Shown: in pieces, positions 1 through 9,793 of the stretch
Position numbering within the stretch: the first letter of the stretch is position 1
Layout of the letters: each line of letters begins with the position of its first letter
NCBI GenBank assembly: GCA_900323505.1
Contig: OOIN01000011.1
Span: 372,001 to 436,000, forward strand
Reading direction: 5' to 3'
Source: Ustilago trichophora
Lineage: Eukaryota > Basidiomycota > Ustilaginomycetes > Ustilaginales > Ustilaginaceae
Length of the DNA: 64,000 bases
Translations under genes and position numbers: made by a program
Notes under the pieces: model-generated
Told to the model about the DNA's origin: nothing
What the model saw: the letters and a program-made list of their open reading frames with translations, nothing else
Database searches by the model: none

Positions 1-2
1 AC

Positions 3-1019
3 CCTGCCGCATCAATCAACTCGCACACTAACGGCGTCGACGCTTCTTCCTCTTCGTCCTCCTCAGGTTCCGTCAACGCCGACAACGGTGAACCCAGCAC
101 CCCTCGCAACGCAGCCAACCCCTCGCCGCCCACTTCCGTCCTCAAATCTGCCATGAAGCCCGGCAAAGACCGCAAACGACTCCCGCCGCCCGAGCAGTAC
201 CAGCATCCGGATCCGCTCCTGCGTCGACTTCGTCTCGTCGATGCCTACGGCGTCCCCGTCGACCTCCGCAGGACCTTCCGTGATACCAAAGTCGTCGGCT
301 TCTACTTTGCCTCGCAATGGGCAGGCCAACCGCTCAAAGAATACCACCAAGCCATCTCTGATTTCTGCCGCCAACACCCGCACGAATTCAAGGCGATCTA
401 TGTCAGCGTAGACGTCGACGAGCAATGGTACAAGGCCGGTGTCAAGGATAAGCCTTGGATCTCGATGGTCTGGAACGATGGTAGCAGCATGCCCGCCGAA
501 CGAGCAGATCGTACCGCGGCGCCAACTTCGCCCGACGGAGACCTGGACGAGTTGCCTCGCTTGTACAACAACGAGGATTTCCTCCTCGCCAACGAGCAAG
601 ACATCGACGAGAGCCTATCGCACACGGACAAGTCAGGTGAAGCATACCTCCGCCCCTTTTCGCGCGTTCATCTCGCAGCAAAACTCAACATCATCGCCGC
701 CCCTACCTTGTGCATCTACCACCTCGAGAGTGGCAAAATGCTCGAGTGGAACGTTCGCATGGGCCGACTCAGCAGCAATCGCAGCAAAGAGACCTGGGAG
801 AGGTGGAGAGCCGGAGAGAGCGCTGCAAGCTTCGGTTTGAGGGACGCATTCGCAGCGGCGCCGTACACGATTTTGGTCGGGCTGCTGGCAATCCTCTACT
901 TTGTCTTTGTGCGGTATGCGGGTGAAGAGTACAATGTGTTGAGAAAGACATTGCACAATCTGCTGGAGGGGACGTCGAGCGGGGCACACAAGATTGTGCC
1001 GAATGGTGGCGAGTTGTGA
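3..1019 (+). CDS. Thioredoxin-fold membrane protein, redox cysteines missing (5' partial)
   Basis: The frame is open from the window edge, so the true start is probably outside; an internal ATG at 153 is the first methionine visible. The N-terminal 50 residues are Ser/Asn/Pro-rich. A thioredoxin-like/nucleoredoxin-like domain follows: a strand (KVVGFYFAS), then WAGQPLKEYHQAISDF at the position where nucleoredoxins have WCxxC, then YVSVDVDEQWY and the cis-proline segment APTLCIYH. The active-site cysteines are therefore absent. Near the C-terminus ILVGLLAILYFVFV is one clear membrane span followed by a short tail of about 35 residues, suggesting a tail-anchored or single-pass protein. The fold is inferred from pattern; a redox role is unlikely and the real function is unknown. 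It converges on the ArgJ gene. Confidence 0.65.
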   Translation, partial: PAASINSHTNGVDASSSSSSSGSVNADNGEPSTPRNAANPSPPTSVLKSAMKPGKDRKRLPPPEQYQHPDPLLRRLRLVDAYGVPVDLRRTFRDTKVVGFYFASQWAGQPLKEYHQAISDFCRQHPHEFKAIYVSVDVDEQWYKAGVKDKPWISMVWNDGSSMPAERADRTAAPTSPDGDLDELPRLYNNEDFLLANEQDIDESLSHTDKSGEAYLRPFSRVHLAAKLNIIAAPTLCIYHLESGKMLEWNVRMGRLSSNRSKETWERWRAGESAASFGLRDAFAAAPYTILVGLLAILYFVFVRYAGEEYNVLRKTLHNLLEGTSSGAHKIVPNGGEL

Positions 1020-1297
1020 CAGCAGCGTATGGTAGGATAGCATGTCCTTTTGTGGTTCTGGTTGACTTTCTTAGTTTATGGTCGGGGCTCAAATTTTATA
1101 TCTGTCTAGCTTTTGATCTTCTGTGACTGAGTCATTTGGGCTGGGAGCCGAATCTTTGTGCAAACTGAGCAGCGCCTCCGTGAGATGCGATATCGTACAT
1201 GGCCAAGGCAAAATCTATGCGAACCGAGATTGCATTACAATGAGAGAACAATGACAGCGTGAAGCCTCGAGAGGTGAAGCTGATGGGGGGGTTCCAT

Positions 1298-2821
1298 CTA
1301 CGAACGGTAATCGGCATTGATCTCGATATACTCCCTGCTCAGATCGCAGGTCCAATAGGTGCAGTCCTCTTTGCCATTCTTGAGGTCGATTACGATTTTG
1401 ATATCCTCCTTCTTGAGCAGCTGACCAATCTCGTTTTCATCCACCTTGACTGGGTTTCCATCCTTCAGCACCGTGATACCGCTCAACTCTCCTGTGGGGT
1501 CGTCAAATCGGACCGAGACCTTGCTTGGGTCCACATCCTGCGTCAGTGTTGGATCGGCACCACCTACACTGGCCAAGATCCTACCCCAGTTGGCATCTTC
1601 TCCATGGATGGCGCACTTGAAGAGCATACTGGTGACCAATCGCGATAGAAGACCGTGAGCCACTGTGTACGAGGGAGCATTGGTACATGTGATCTCGACA
1701 AACTTCTCCGCTCCCTCACCATCGCGTACGATGAGCTTGGACAGATCCTGACAGAAGGTGGTGAGTTCAGCAACGAAAGGTTCAAAGTCTGGGCTTGACT
1801 CGTCGATCTCGGTCGCTTTGGTTGGCGAAGACTGGCCATTGGCAAGAAGGATGATGGTATCGTTGGTGCTCATATCTCCATCGACAGAGATACAGTTGAA
1901 CGAGCGAGATACGGCGCGGTTGAGAGCGGTTTGAAGTGCCTTTGGTTGGACCGCTGCATCCGTGGCGATCAACCCCAGCATTGTCGCGTGCAATTGACCC
2001 GAGTTGAAAGAAGAGAGCACGGTAGGACCGGTCATTGCTGGATGAATCATTCCTGCACCTTTGTCGATTCCGATCATCCTGACGTCCTTGCCACCGAGTT
2101 TGAACGTCTTGGCACGAAGCTTGGGGAAAGTGTCTGTAGTCATAAAGGCGCGAGCGGTCTCACGCCACGATTCTGGATCGGATCGAAGGATCATGCCGTT
2201 GGAAAGATGCGGGATGCACTTCTTGATGGCACCCATAGGCAAAGGTACGCCTATGACACCGGTTGAGAGCAACAATGTCTCCCTACCCTCGCTGGACTGC
2301 TTCAGTCCTGGATGAGGGGCAAGGTTCTTCTTGACCATCTGAACGCATGCCTCTGCATCGGCCATTCCTTGAGTACCAGTGACGGCGTTTGCACATCCAC
2401 TGTTTACCAGGACGCTCTGCACTCGAGCCCCTTCTTCCCGCTTGGCTCCATCCAAGAGCACCTGATTGGAGATGACAACGGGAGCCGCTTTGAACACATT
2501 GCGGGTAAAAGTCCCCGCAGCCGCAGCGGGGACGGTCGAGACGATGAGTGCCAAGTCTGGCTTCGGGTTGGCGTTGGTCGAAACAGAGGCAGGCGAAGGA
2601 TTCTGGTTGCCATCAGGCTTGGGAGAGATCGCAGCTTTGATTCCAGCATAGGTGGAAGATACGACGAATCCTTTGGGGATGTCCGAGGCCGAAATGGGCT
2701 GTGCGAAACGGGCCGGTTTGTTGAGCTTTGCAGAAGCGTCCAAGGTGGCAGCAGACGTGGTGAAGCTGCAACGAGCCGCACCTCGAGCTAGACTCGATCG
2801 AGATAGCAGCGAAGAGATCAT
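1298..2821 (-). CDS. ARG7: Mitochondrial arginine biosynthesis protein ArgJ (ornithine acetyltransferase / N-acetylglutamate synthase)
   Basis: The protein has 507 residues. ArgJ transfers the acetyl group from N-acetylornithine to glutamate in the cyclic arginine pathway. The frame can be extended to 2890 only with a GTG start; the ATG at 2821 gives [20 protein letters not shown], a typical basic mitochondrial presequence, so it is preferred. Family landmarks are [35 protein letters not shown] and [11 protein letters not shown]; the Thr of ATML (about residue 280) is the expected self-cleavage nucleophile that makes alpha and beta chains. Between HPAM and ATML there are 15 extra residues not found in the usual KGxGMIxPNMATM arrangement, and a second insert lies near residues 67-87. 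No intron with an AG acceptor can explain the first insert. Two TGACTC sites lie 150-166 bases upstream. Confidence 0.93.
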   Translation of the reverse strand: MISSLLSRSSLARGAARCSFTTSAATLDASAKLNKPARFAQPISASDIPKGFVVSSTYAGIKAAISPKPDGNQNPSPASVSTNANPKPDLALIVSTVPAAAAGTFTRNVFKAAPVVISNQVLLDGAKREEGARVQSVLVNSGCANAVTGTQGMADAEACVQMVKKNLAPHPGLKQSSEGRETLLLSTGVIGVPLPMGAIKKCIPHLSNGMILRSDPESWRETARAFMTTDTFPKLRAKTFKLGGKDVRMIGIDKGAGMIHPAMTGPTVLSSFNSGQLHATMLGLIATDAAVQPKALQTALNRAVSRSFNCISVDGDMSTNDTIILLANGQSSPTKATEIDESSPDFEPFVAELTTFCQDLSKLIVRDGEGAEKFVEITCTNAPSYTVAHGLLSRLVTSMLFKCAIHGEDANWGRILASVGGADPTLTQDVDPSKVSVRFDDPTGELSGITVLKDGNPVKVDENEIGQLLKKEDIKIVIDLKNGKEDCTYWTCDLSREYIEINADYRS

Positions 2822-3253
2822 ATCGAAGAGCTCGTTGGGGCGGAGGTGGGGAAGATAGGTTGGTGTGTTATCAACATGGCCCGAACACACAGGAAGAATT
2901 ATGCAGCCTTATAATTCCTTTCCGAGCCTCGGCGACCACCCTGTGCCCTTCCAGTGTCTCTTTGAAAGTGGAGTCATTTTCGAGTCAAAAAGCGAGGATA
3001 CAGTTCAAAGCACACCTCGCGTAACTTCAGGGTCTTGTCAAGGATGCATCCTCACGCTAAATGTCAACCCTCAGCCCTTCAACGCTACTTGTACTGTAGC
3101 ACTATCGACACATTGCGGCATCGATACAAGAGTTCAGGGAATAGCCTGACACACGCGCGGCCGACTTAAAGAGTAATCACCTCTGCATCGAAGTGTGTGG
3201 TATATTGTAGCAAAAAGACATGAGGTGGAAGAAGCAACAAAGATTGGGACATT
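2822..3253. promoter_or_regulatory. ArgJ upstream region
   Basis: This 432-base stretch lies between the ArgJ start and the 3' end of the upstream kinetochore gene, both on the minus strand. It holds two TGACTC sites and one TTGTACTGTAGC sequence at 3089-3100, related to the repeated TACTGTAC motif. No open frame of note. Confidence 0.6.
2971..2987 (-). promoter_or_regulatory. Paired Gcn4/Cpc1-type half-sites TGACTC
   Basis: GAGTCA occurs at 2971-2976 and again at 2982-2987 on the plus strand, giving two TGACTC copies in the sense orientation of ArgJ, 150-166 bases before its start codon. TGACTC(A) is the core recognised by the bZIP activators of general amino acid control (Gcn4/Cpc1/CpcA). 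Their place upstream of an arginine gene makes the assignment plausible, but no protein-binding evidence is available from sequence. Confidence 0.5.
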
Positions 3254-4993
3254 TTACATGTCCCTACTGCTATCGTCACCCTCTGCCGGAGGCTTGACCA
3301 CGACCTTTGTACCCCTAACTTCGGTCAGCCAGCCTGGCAAGCCATCCAATTTGATCCCTGTCCCATTCGCCTCCTCTTCATCCTCCTCCTCCTCACCAGC
3401 ATCCAACCTTTTTGTGCGTCTCTCCATACCCGCAGCGACCAACTTTCTGAGTCCCGCCAGCACATGAGTCCCTTCCAGTCTCAACTTGATCTTCTGTTTA
3501 TCCGGGTCTTCATTGTACGCGTCCATGTTCACCAAGCTGCGCGTATTGTATCGCTGCATCGCGGGGAACGGTAGTTGCAGTTCGTACTCGATTCGCTCCA
3601 CGCGTGGCAGTAGACCGTTGGCGCTCGAATCATTCGGGCCGAACAGCTCGTTGGCTTCCCGCTGCGATTCCATGCGCGCAGTCAAGGCTTCCCGTGCGTG
3701 CTGTTGCGTCTCGTGTGGTGCTTGGGAGGTAGGTGTGAGTGATTGGCGGCGTAGTGAAGGTTTGGCAGAGGTGGAAGTGGAGGAGAGGGAGACGGTGTCC
3801 CACTCGGATCCAGAGGCGGGCGGAGTGGGAGGTCGGATGCCATACGCGCTGAGATCTTCTTCTCGTCGTCGTTTGAGAGGCGCGATCAAGGGCCCATCCT
3901 CTGCTCCTTCGCCACTGCCACCTTTGGAACGTCGCATTTGTCTGGCTTTGCCTCCGCCAGCCACGCCTACAGGTGCCGCACTTAGTTCCGAGGTCGAAGA
4001 AAGTCGCCCTGACTCGTGCAGAAGAATCTCTCTGAGCGCGATAGGGTCTTTGCCCCGCAATTCTCCCAGCGTCCTACGGTTACCAGAGGCGTCTTCGCCC
4101 GCATCGTTGAGCTCGGCTAGCAGCTTCTTCGCAGCAGCGGAACCAGCGGAGGGCTTGGCGTAGTTGACGGTGGACGCGCCAGCTGCGGATGCGAAGGCGC
4201 TCAGTGCCATCTCTCTATTCTCTGTGCCGCGTCCAAGGCTCCCTGATACGAGGAGGAATGGTGTCCGTGGGAGATGCAGGATGTGCAGGCCTGCACCGCA
4301 GACGTCGCTCGGTGCTGGGGCCAGCACGATGCGGAAGTGCGAGAACTCATCTGTCCACGCCTGAGCAAACGCATCTTTTCCGCCAGCGCCGCCGCCATCA
4401 TTCGAGCGAGGATGGAGATAAATGTGATGTTCGAAATAGTGCCCAAGCTCGTTTCCTAAGCGTGAACGAATCTGTGTCTCGCTCAGCCTCTCCCATCCCC
4501 GACCGACCGCGTCCACCTCATCATCGTATTCGAGCTTGACGGTTGACCACGTCTTTGAAAGCTGTCTTGCATGCATGTAGAATAGATCGAGCTCTGCAAT
4601 CATCGCATAGCTCAATCCTTCGGGCCAATCGACGTCGATGATTCGATCCACCGCTCTCGCCTTGGGCACTTTCGGATCTGCCATCGGCCCAGTCCAGAGC
4701 AAGCGCAGCTCGTCCATCGATCGACAGCGTCGCTCCTCGTTGAGATCGAGGATCGCGTGGTAAAGCATCATATTGGATGCGAGGTCATCTTCACCAGATC
4801 GCGGTTGACGCCGAGAAAGCATAGGTGGGATGTAGGATGGACTGGCGTTGTCGAGCCATCGTGTTACGAGTGAGGTGAGTTCCAACTTGTCGAGGCGTGA
4901 GAGAAGACGGCGAAGGCTGATGGAATGTGGAACGGGCTCATGATCTGCGTGTGAGGCGAGTTTGGTGCGTGAAGAGGAGGGTTGGGAGATCAT
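3254..4993 (-). CDS. CHL4: CENP-N/Chl4/Mis15 family inner kinetochore protein
   Basis: The protein has 579 residues. CENP-N/Chl4 binds CENP-A nucleosomes together with CENP-L/Iml3 in the constitutive centromere network. The N-terminal helix LRRLLSRLDKLELTSLVTRW (about 27-46) matches the family's opening, followed by an all-helical region and a middle block (FEHHIYLHPR, FRIVLAPAPS). The strongest match is at the C-terminus: LRLEGTHVLAGLRKLVAAGM (about 504-523) and LPGWLTEVRGTKVVV (about 552-566), resembling the family's GSHVFxGLxxL and LPxWLTGEEG motifs. A long disordered Ser/Pro-rich linker (about 300-440) is fungal-type extra length. The start ATG is the first in frame. It is divergent from MIC19. 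Assigned by motif only, because the family diverges fast. Confidence 0.75.
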   Translation of the reverse strand: MISQPSSSRTKLASHADHEPVPHSISLRRLLSRLDKLELTSLVTRWLDNASPSYIPPMLSRRQPRSGEDDLASNMMLYHAILDLNEERRCRSMDELRLLWTGPMADPKVPKARAVDRIIDVDWPEGLSYAMIAELDLFYMHARQLSKTWSTVKLEYDDEVDAVGRGWERLSETQIRSRLGNELGHYFEHHIYLHPRSNDGGGAGGKDAFAQAWTDEFSHFRIVLAPAPSDVCGAGLHILHLPRTPFLLVSGSLGRGTENREMALSAFASAAGASTVNYAKPSAGSAAAKKLLAELNDAGEDASGNRRTLGELRGKDPIALREILLHESGRLSSTSELSAAPVGVAGGGKARQMRRSKGGSGEGAEDGPLIAPLKRRREEDLSAYGIRPPTPPASGSEWDTVSLSSTSTSAKPSLRRQSLTPTSQAPHETQQHAREALTARMESQREANELFGPNDSSANGLLPRVERIEYELQLPFPAMQRYNTRSLVNMDAYNEDPDKQKIKLRLEGTHVLAGLRKLVAAGMERRTKRLDAGEEEEDEEEANGTGIKLDGLPGWLTEVRGTKVVVKPPAEGDDSSRDM

Positions 4994-5598
4994 GGTGTTG
5001 ACCGCCTTCTGGCGTCACGGCTACTAGGCGGCGCAGAGAAAGTGGAGGGCGAGCAGCGACACGACTTGGTATGACGATGATGCTGCAATTGGCCCTCGTG
5101 AGATAGATGAGCAGGAGCTGCCGTAAGCGTCGGTCTATGCTATGGAGCCGTGTGGGAAATGGTGAAAGAAGATGGAGATGCTAGGAGGAATCGGTATGGG
5201 ATGGGCATCATCAACAAGGAAACAAAATAAAGAAGTAGACAGGATGTGTTGGTCTGCAGGATCGCGTCGCGCCCTTTCTCCCACATTTTCGAGGCAGATT
5301 GCGTCCCGATTTATGGATCAGTGCCCGATCAGTGACCTCACCACGTGATTTCTCGCTGTGCTGCTGCTGCTGCTGCTGATTCTGGCTTGGGCCAATCTGG
5401 GAATTCTTCCGAATCCGACCGCACCATCCAATCTCGTTCACTTTGCTCCACTTCGCCAATCATCGTTGTCACTTCGCATCTCTCCATCAACGGCATCCTC
5501 ACCTGATCGCATCACTTCTGCACATCTTTACGGTCTTCAGGACACGTCTAAGCCTCCCGGAACACATTACGGATCGTCTCACATAGAATCACACAGGT
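4994..5598. promoter_or_regulatory. Divergent promoter region CHL4 / MIC19
   Basis: This 605-base region lies between two divergent genes. It contains six consecutive CTG triplets at 5361-5378 and a pyrimidine-rich stretch before MIC19. No credible open frame seen. Confidence 0.5.
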
Positions 5599-6252
5599 AT
5601 GGGTGCGGCAGCTTCCAAACAGAACGCAGCTGCGTCGACAGCACCAGCTGCCGAGGACAAGCAGGCGCATCATCTTCAGGTAAGTAAACATCAGCAGACT
5701 CCTATCTAGACAGCTTGGAACATCTGTGAAGGTCTCTGATGTGCAGCTGAATCTGACTTTCGACTCGTCTCTCACCTGCTCTCATGATCTATACAGTTCG
5801 GCCGTTCCCTCCTAAACCAACTCGACAAGACCTCTCTGGACAAAGTCGACGGCCCCGACGCCTCCCGCCAAGCAACACTGGACACATCGATCCAGCAAAA
5901 GATCAAATCCGAACTCGACCGTTTACGCAAAGAAGAAGCCGACGTCCGTGCCGAGATCGAAAAGGCCATCGAGAAGGAAAACCTCGCTAGGGAGTCCAAG
6001 TACAAGGGCCAATCCGAGGGCAAGAACTCCAACGTTCTGCGTCAGGAGCTCGACCAGCTCAGATCCAAGATCGACAAGTACAACAAGCAGAAGGACGTCT
6101 CCAACTATGCTGGCGTCAAAGAGGCCCAGGAGGCTCTGGTCAAGTGCTACAAGTCACAACCGGAAAGGACGCTCGACTGTTGGAAGGAGGCAGAGGAGTT
6201 TAAGAAAGCCGTGGCCAATGCAGAGAAGCAATTCATCGCTAGCTTCAGCTAG
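5599..6252 (+). CDS. MIC19: MICOS complex subunit Mic19 (DUF1690/CHCH family), one intron
   Basis: Exons are 5599-5679 and 5797-6252, joined in phase 0 with a GTAAGT donor at 5680 and CAG acceptor ending at 5796; the product has 178 residues. Mic19 is a peripheral inner-membrane subunit of MICOS, needed for cristae junctions. The N-terminus MGAAASK is a classical N-myristoylation signal, as in human CHCHD3/Mic19. A charged coiled coil (about 55-130, including LDRLRKEEADVRAEIEKA) is followed by the CHCH-like end with Cys-X10-Cys (VKCYKSQPERTLDCWKEAEEF), which matches fungal DUF1690 proteins. The gene converges on the pyridoxal kinase gene. The intron and both exon frames are clear. Confidence 0.85.
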
Positions 6253-6604
6253 ATGGAGAGGCTGCTAGCCAAACATCTGATCCTCGTACTTGTAGACATA
6301 TCATCCTGATCGTGCGCTCTCAAGTGGGCGCATAAGCAATGCATTCCTACTTTGCACACAAGGCTCAGGCACGCTGCCTTGTTCAACGCACGTTCCTTCA
6401 CGTAGGCATTGTACTGACCAAAGGCACTTCATGAAATTGAGAATAGCGTCTCGCACCGAGCGAAACCGCTGACTCTGTTCAACAGCCATGGTCGTAAAAT
6501 GACACACGCACGCAGGCTGGAGAGGTCACATGGATCGTCGAAGATAAAGTCTACGATTAAACAAAAGCTCTGCTAAACATACAGAATCATCATCGCCCCA
6601 ACGA
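6253..6604. other. 3' region between convergent MIC19 and pyridoxal kinase
   Basis: A 352-base shared 3' region with no credible open frame and no distinctive repeat. Confidence 0.5.
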
Positions 6605-7720
6605 TCAACCGCTGATCCACTTTGCACAGTAGACAATCGTCGGTGTTTCAATCTCCCTCTTACTCTGTACCACTCTGAGCTCTCTCCTTCTCATCCTATC
6701 CACCTTTTCCTGAGCCTCATCCTTTGCTTCCAATGCGCCCTTTGCTGGTGGAGGAAGTTGCTTTTCGAGCTCTTCGATGACTTTACAAGTATTGCTGAGG
6801 ATACCCTGCAGACTGGCGATGGCCAACTCGCTCGCCTTTGCGATGGGGGTAAGTGGCTTTTGGCCCACTCCGTTGCTCTGTGCTGGCTCTTTTGCTTCTG
6901 GGTGGAATCGTCCCAATGTGAGAGCGGCGAACATGTCTCCCACTCCCGAAAAGTATCCTTGAACTTCTGGAAACTGGATGGACCAGATCTCGAGCTCCTC
7001 CTCGCTAAGGCTTGGTTGCTGTCTCTCCCCCTTCGAGTCGAGGGTAATGTCGCACGACGAGCCGACTTGAAGCATCGCCAAGCGACCATCTGGCAAGCTT
7101 CTGTGGGCACCGATCTTCTCCAAATCCTCGTCGGGCAGTTCTACGGAGGTGATGATGACATGCGGTACTTTATGCTGGGTATGCAGCGTCCAAAGGACCT
7201 TTTTGAGTGAAGCCAAATCAGTGATATCGATCCCTGTCAGGGCTTGCGCCTCAAATTGGTTCGGCGTGATGATGGTCGAATACTGCAGCATCTCCCTGTA
7301 AATAGGTAGAACCTCGGGCGCAACATACATCCCCCTTCCCATATCCCCCATGACTGGATCCAACAGATAGATCAACCCTCCCTCCTCTCCACCAGAGCGA
7401 GAACGAAGCTTCTTTACCAGCTCGAGAACCGTCTTGACCACCGCCGCGCTGGGCATGTATCCCGTGAGCATGCGAGAGTATCGTAACAGTCCGTTCTTTT
7501 CGAGACCGCTAAAAATGTCTTGGAGGTGCTCGGCGTCGAAGCGGAGACCTCCCCATCGACCGTAGCCGGTATGGTTGCTGAACTGGACCGTATTGGTCAC
7601 GTCGACATCCCAGCCGAGAAGTTGGAGTGGGAAGGTGGCAGAACGATTGCCGACGTAGCCTGATACGACGTGAGATTGGATGCTGAGGATCCGAGTTGGG
7701 TCCGGAACATTGGCTGCCAT
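6605..7720 (-). CDS. BUD16: Pyridoxal kinase (PfkB/ribokinase superfamily)
   Basis: The protein has 371 residues. It phosphorylates pyridoxal, pyridoxine and pyridoxamine to give the coenzyme PLP. Landmarks in order: ILSIQSHVVSGYVGNRSATF (about 11-30), the family's opening strand and substrate pocket; VQFSNHTGYGRWGG (45-58); LLDPVMGDMGRGMYV (119-133); ITPNQFEAQALTGI (151-164); and GVGDMFAALTLGRF (262-275) containing the catalytic Asp265. The family usually has about 310 residues; the extra length is a C-terminal basic tail (RMRRRELRVVQSKREIE). The ATG at 7720 directly precedes the conserved core. Single exon. Confidence 0.93.
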   Translation of the reverse strand: MAANVPDPTRILSIQSHVVSGYVGNRSATFPLQLLGWDVDVTNTVQFSNHTGYGRWGGLRFDAEHLQDIFSGLEKNGLLRYSRMLTGYMPSAAVVKTVLELVKKLRSRSGGEEGGLIYLLDPVMGDMGRGMYVAPEVLPIYREMLQYSTIITPNQFEAQALTGIDITDLASLKKVLWTLHTQHKVPHVIITSVELPDEDLEKIGAHRSLPDGRLAMLQVGSSCDITLDSKGERQQPSLSEEELEIWSIQFPEVQGYFSGVGDMFAALTLGRFHPEAKEPAQSNGVGQKPLTPIAKASELAIASLQGILSNTCKVIEELEKQLPPPAKGALEAKDEAQEKVDRMRRRELRVVQSKREIETPTIVYCAKWISG

Positions 7721-8182
7721 CGTCAGTGTGCTCTTCTGGGAGAAAGGTTATTGCTGTTGCGAGGCGTGTATCTATTGTTGGTTTCGCTGCTCGAGATGCG
7801 CTGTATGTAATGAGATATAGGCCAGGCGGATGGCGAATGGTAGAACGAGCGAAAGCAAGAGTGTAGTCGACGATGGACAGAAGGTAGAACGGGATCTACA
7901 AAACAAGGTTTCGAAGTTTGTTTCTTATCCGAGCTTTAAGCATCTGAACAAAGAGGAGTGTCTGCGAGTGCCTTTGTCTGCCGAACAATTGACCGAGTCA
8001 GCAGCAGCTCCATTTTCCAAAAGTCTTCCAAAAAAAAAAAAAAAAAGGCGTCCAAAAAAGACACAGACTACAGTACTCGTGCATGCAATCACACAAGTGG
8101 AGGCTTTTTGGTCACTTGCCGGCATCTTCTCGCACCTTCCCATACCATCACCATCTTGCTTCCTTATTCACAGGTCGCAACG
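7721..8182. promoter_or_regulatory. Divergent region pyridoxal kinase / RED
   Basis: A 462-base divergent promoter region. It contains a run of 17 A at 8030-8046, a common nucleosome-excluding element in fungal promoters, and CTACAGTACTCG near 8068, a partial copy of the repeated TACTGTAC-type motif. Confidence 0.5.
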
Positions 8183-9793
8183 ATGGATCAAGACGCATTC
8201 CGAGCCCTGGTTTCGACCTCAACCCCGGTATCTGGTCCCAGCAGTAGCAGCAACAGCAATCGATCGTTCGGCAAAGCGCACAAACGTTCCAACCCCGCCT
8301 CAACCTCTACGAAGCCATCGGACCTTCAACCAGCGGCCCGCAAACCCAAATCCAACAGTGACTATGTCGACCGCGCAGCAGCACGAAGATCCGGCAAGCA
8401 CAACTCGGAGTTCCGCGATGTAGAAGCGCTACATGCCGACTTCGAGGAACGCATAGCAGCTGCAGAAACCGAGGAGGAGAGACAAATGTTACGCGATCAG
8501 ATCAGCAGTGTTGGTGGAGATGCCAAGTATTCGGTGCTAGTCAAGGGTCTAGACTGGGCATTGCTCGCACAGAATAAGGCCAAGATATCCAGGGAGAATG
8601 GTGATGGTGACGGGGCTGATGGGGAGGAAGGGGACTTGGAATCTGCATATCAGGAGTCTAAGGTTGGCAGCAGTGGAGATGGTGGCGCTGAAGGAAATGC
8701 AACGGCTGGAAAGAGGAGCAAAGAAGACATCATGGAGGCCATAAAGAGGCGAAGAGAAGGCAAAGCTTCCAATTCCTCCTCTGCAGGCCCGGATCAGGCT
8801 GCAAAATCCGGCTTCCGCCCGATCGGATTCAGACCCATCGGCGGACTGGCAGAAGAAGATACCGCCGAGTACAAGTGGGTCAACGGCAAACGAATGCGCA
8901 GGAAAAAGAAGCACGTCGCCCCGGTCGAAGATATCGAAGCACGACCGACCGAACAGATTCAAGCTGCCAGGGAGCAAGGTGACCCTTCGAACGGTCAAGC
9001 TTCAAGCAAGACAGCTACGCCGACTGATGAAGCGAAATCCCGACTTGAGAAAGAAAAGTCACCTTTATCACCAACAAAGCAAGGTGAATCTGCATCAGTA
9101 GCCAAACCCAATCCGCAGCCTGAGAAATTGTCGCATCCGACAAGTATCGTAGACGAGGTCAAAGAAGCAAGACCAGCCGTCGTCGCTTCGCCACCAAGAG
9201 CAAATCCATCTCCACCAGCACCAGCACCAGCAGGCGATAGCGAGGAAGAGGAGGAGGACATCTTCGCCGACGTTGGTGGATGGGATGGTATTCCCGACAC
9301 CAAAGATGCTGAAGATGAGGATGGACAGGAGCAGGAACAGCAAAGTAGCCATGTTGGTGAGGTTCCACAATCGACTGCAGTTCCATCTTTCAATGAGCAT
9401 TCGGGTACGGTGGGCAGTTTAACATCACCTTCGCCTACCATCATCGAAGCGATCGAAAGTGCACAGGTAGATCCCTCGCCGCCAGCTGATTCCGGACCAG
9501 CACCGCAGCCTGACCCCGCATCAGAGGCAAACAGCCCACCACGGCGCGCCAAACCCTCAGCTGCACTTGCAGCAGAGCTTTCCGCCTCCACAACAACCTT
9601 ACCATCCCAACACGCTATTGAAGCATACACTAGCCTTGGGCCAGCCGTACAAAGCGACATCCCTCCCAAGCTGTCAAAAATGATAGAGGAGACCTCCACG
9701 CCCAAGTCCAAGTCCAAGAAATCAAAATGGGACGACGATGACGACCAAGACACCAAAGAAAGGAAGAAAAAGAAGAAGAAGAAGCATCATTGA
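8183..9793 (+). CDS. IK: RED-like (IK/SMU2) spliceosomal protein
   Basis: The protein has 536 residues. RED (IK) is a component of the pre-activated spliceosome and partners SMU1. The RED N-terminal domain is visible at about 60-135: YVDRAAARRSG, EFRDVEALHADFEER and LVKGLDWALLAQNKAK. A second conserved patch near 208-245 (FRPIGFRPIGGL, EYKWVNGKRMRRKKK) is followed by a Ser/Pro/Glu-rich disordered region and a Lys-rich C-terminus (KERKKKKKKKHH). The frame is open upstream of 8183, but the region there is low-complexity and the ATG at 8183 (MDQDAFRALV) starts the sensible protein. It is convergent with the copper-fist gene. Like CLF1 and SME1 in this window, it acts in splicing, though the three are not adjacent. 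Confidence 0.82.
   Translation: MDQDAFRALVSTSTPVSGPSSSSNSNRSFGKAHKRSNPASTSTKPSDLQPAARKPKSNSDYVDRAAARRSGKHNSEFRDVEALHADFEERIAAAETEEERQMLRDQISSVGGDAKYSVLVKGLDWALLAQNKAKISRENGDGDGADGEEGDLESAYQESKVGSSGDGGAEGNATAGKRSKEDIMEAIKRRREGKASNSSSAGPDQAAKSGFRPIGFRPIGGLAEEDTAEYKWVNGKRMRRKKKHVAPVEDIEARPTEQIQAAREQGDPSNGQASSKTATPTDEAKSRLEKEKSPLSPTKQGESASVAKPNPQPEKLSHPTSIVDEVKEARPAVVASPPRANPSPPAPAPAGDSEEEEEDIFADVGGWDGIPDTKDAEDEDGQEQEQQSSHVGEVPQSTAVPSFNEHSGTVGSLTSPSPTIIEAIESAQVDPSPPADSGPAPQPDPASEANSPPRRAKPSAALAAELSASTTTLPSQHAIEAYTSLGPAVQSDIPPKLSKMIEETSTPKSKSKKSKWDDDDDQDTKERKKKKKKKHH

Noticed and set aside
1128..1134. Perfect TGAGTCA (Gcn4-type) site
   Set aside because: It lies between the 3' ends of two convergent genes, so it is unlikely to be a promoter element of either.
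2822..2890. N-terminal extension of ArgJ to 2890
   Set aside because: Requires a GTG start and would hide the clear mitochondrial presequence beginning at the ATG 2821.
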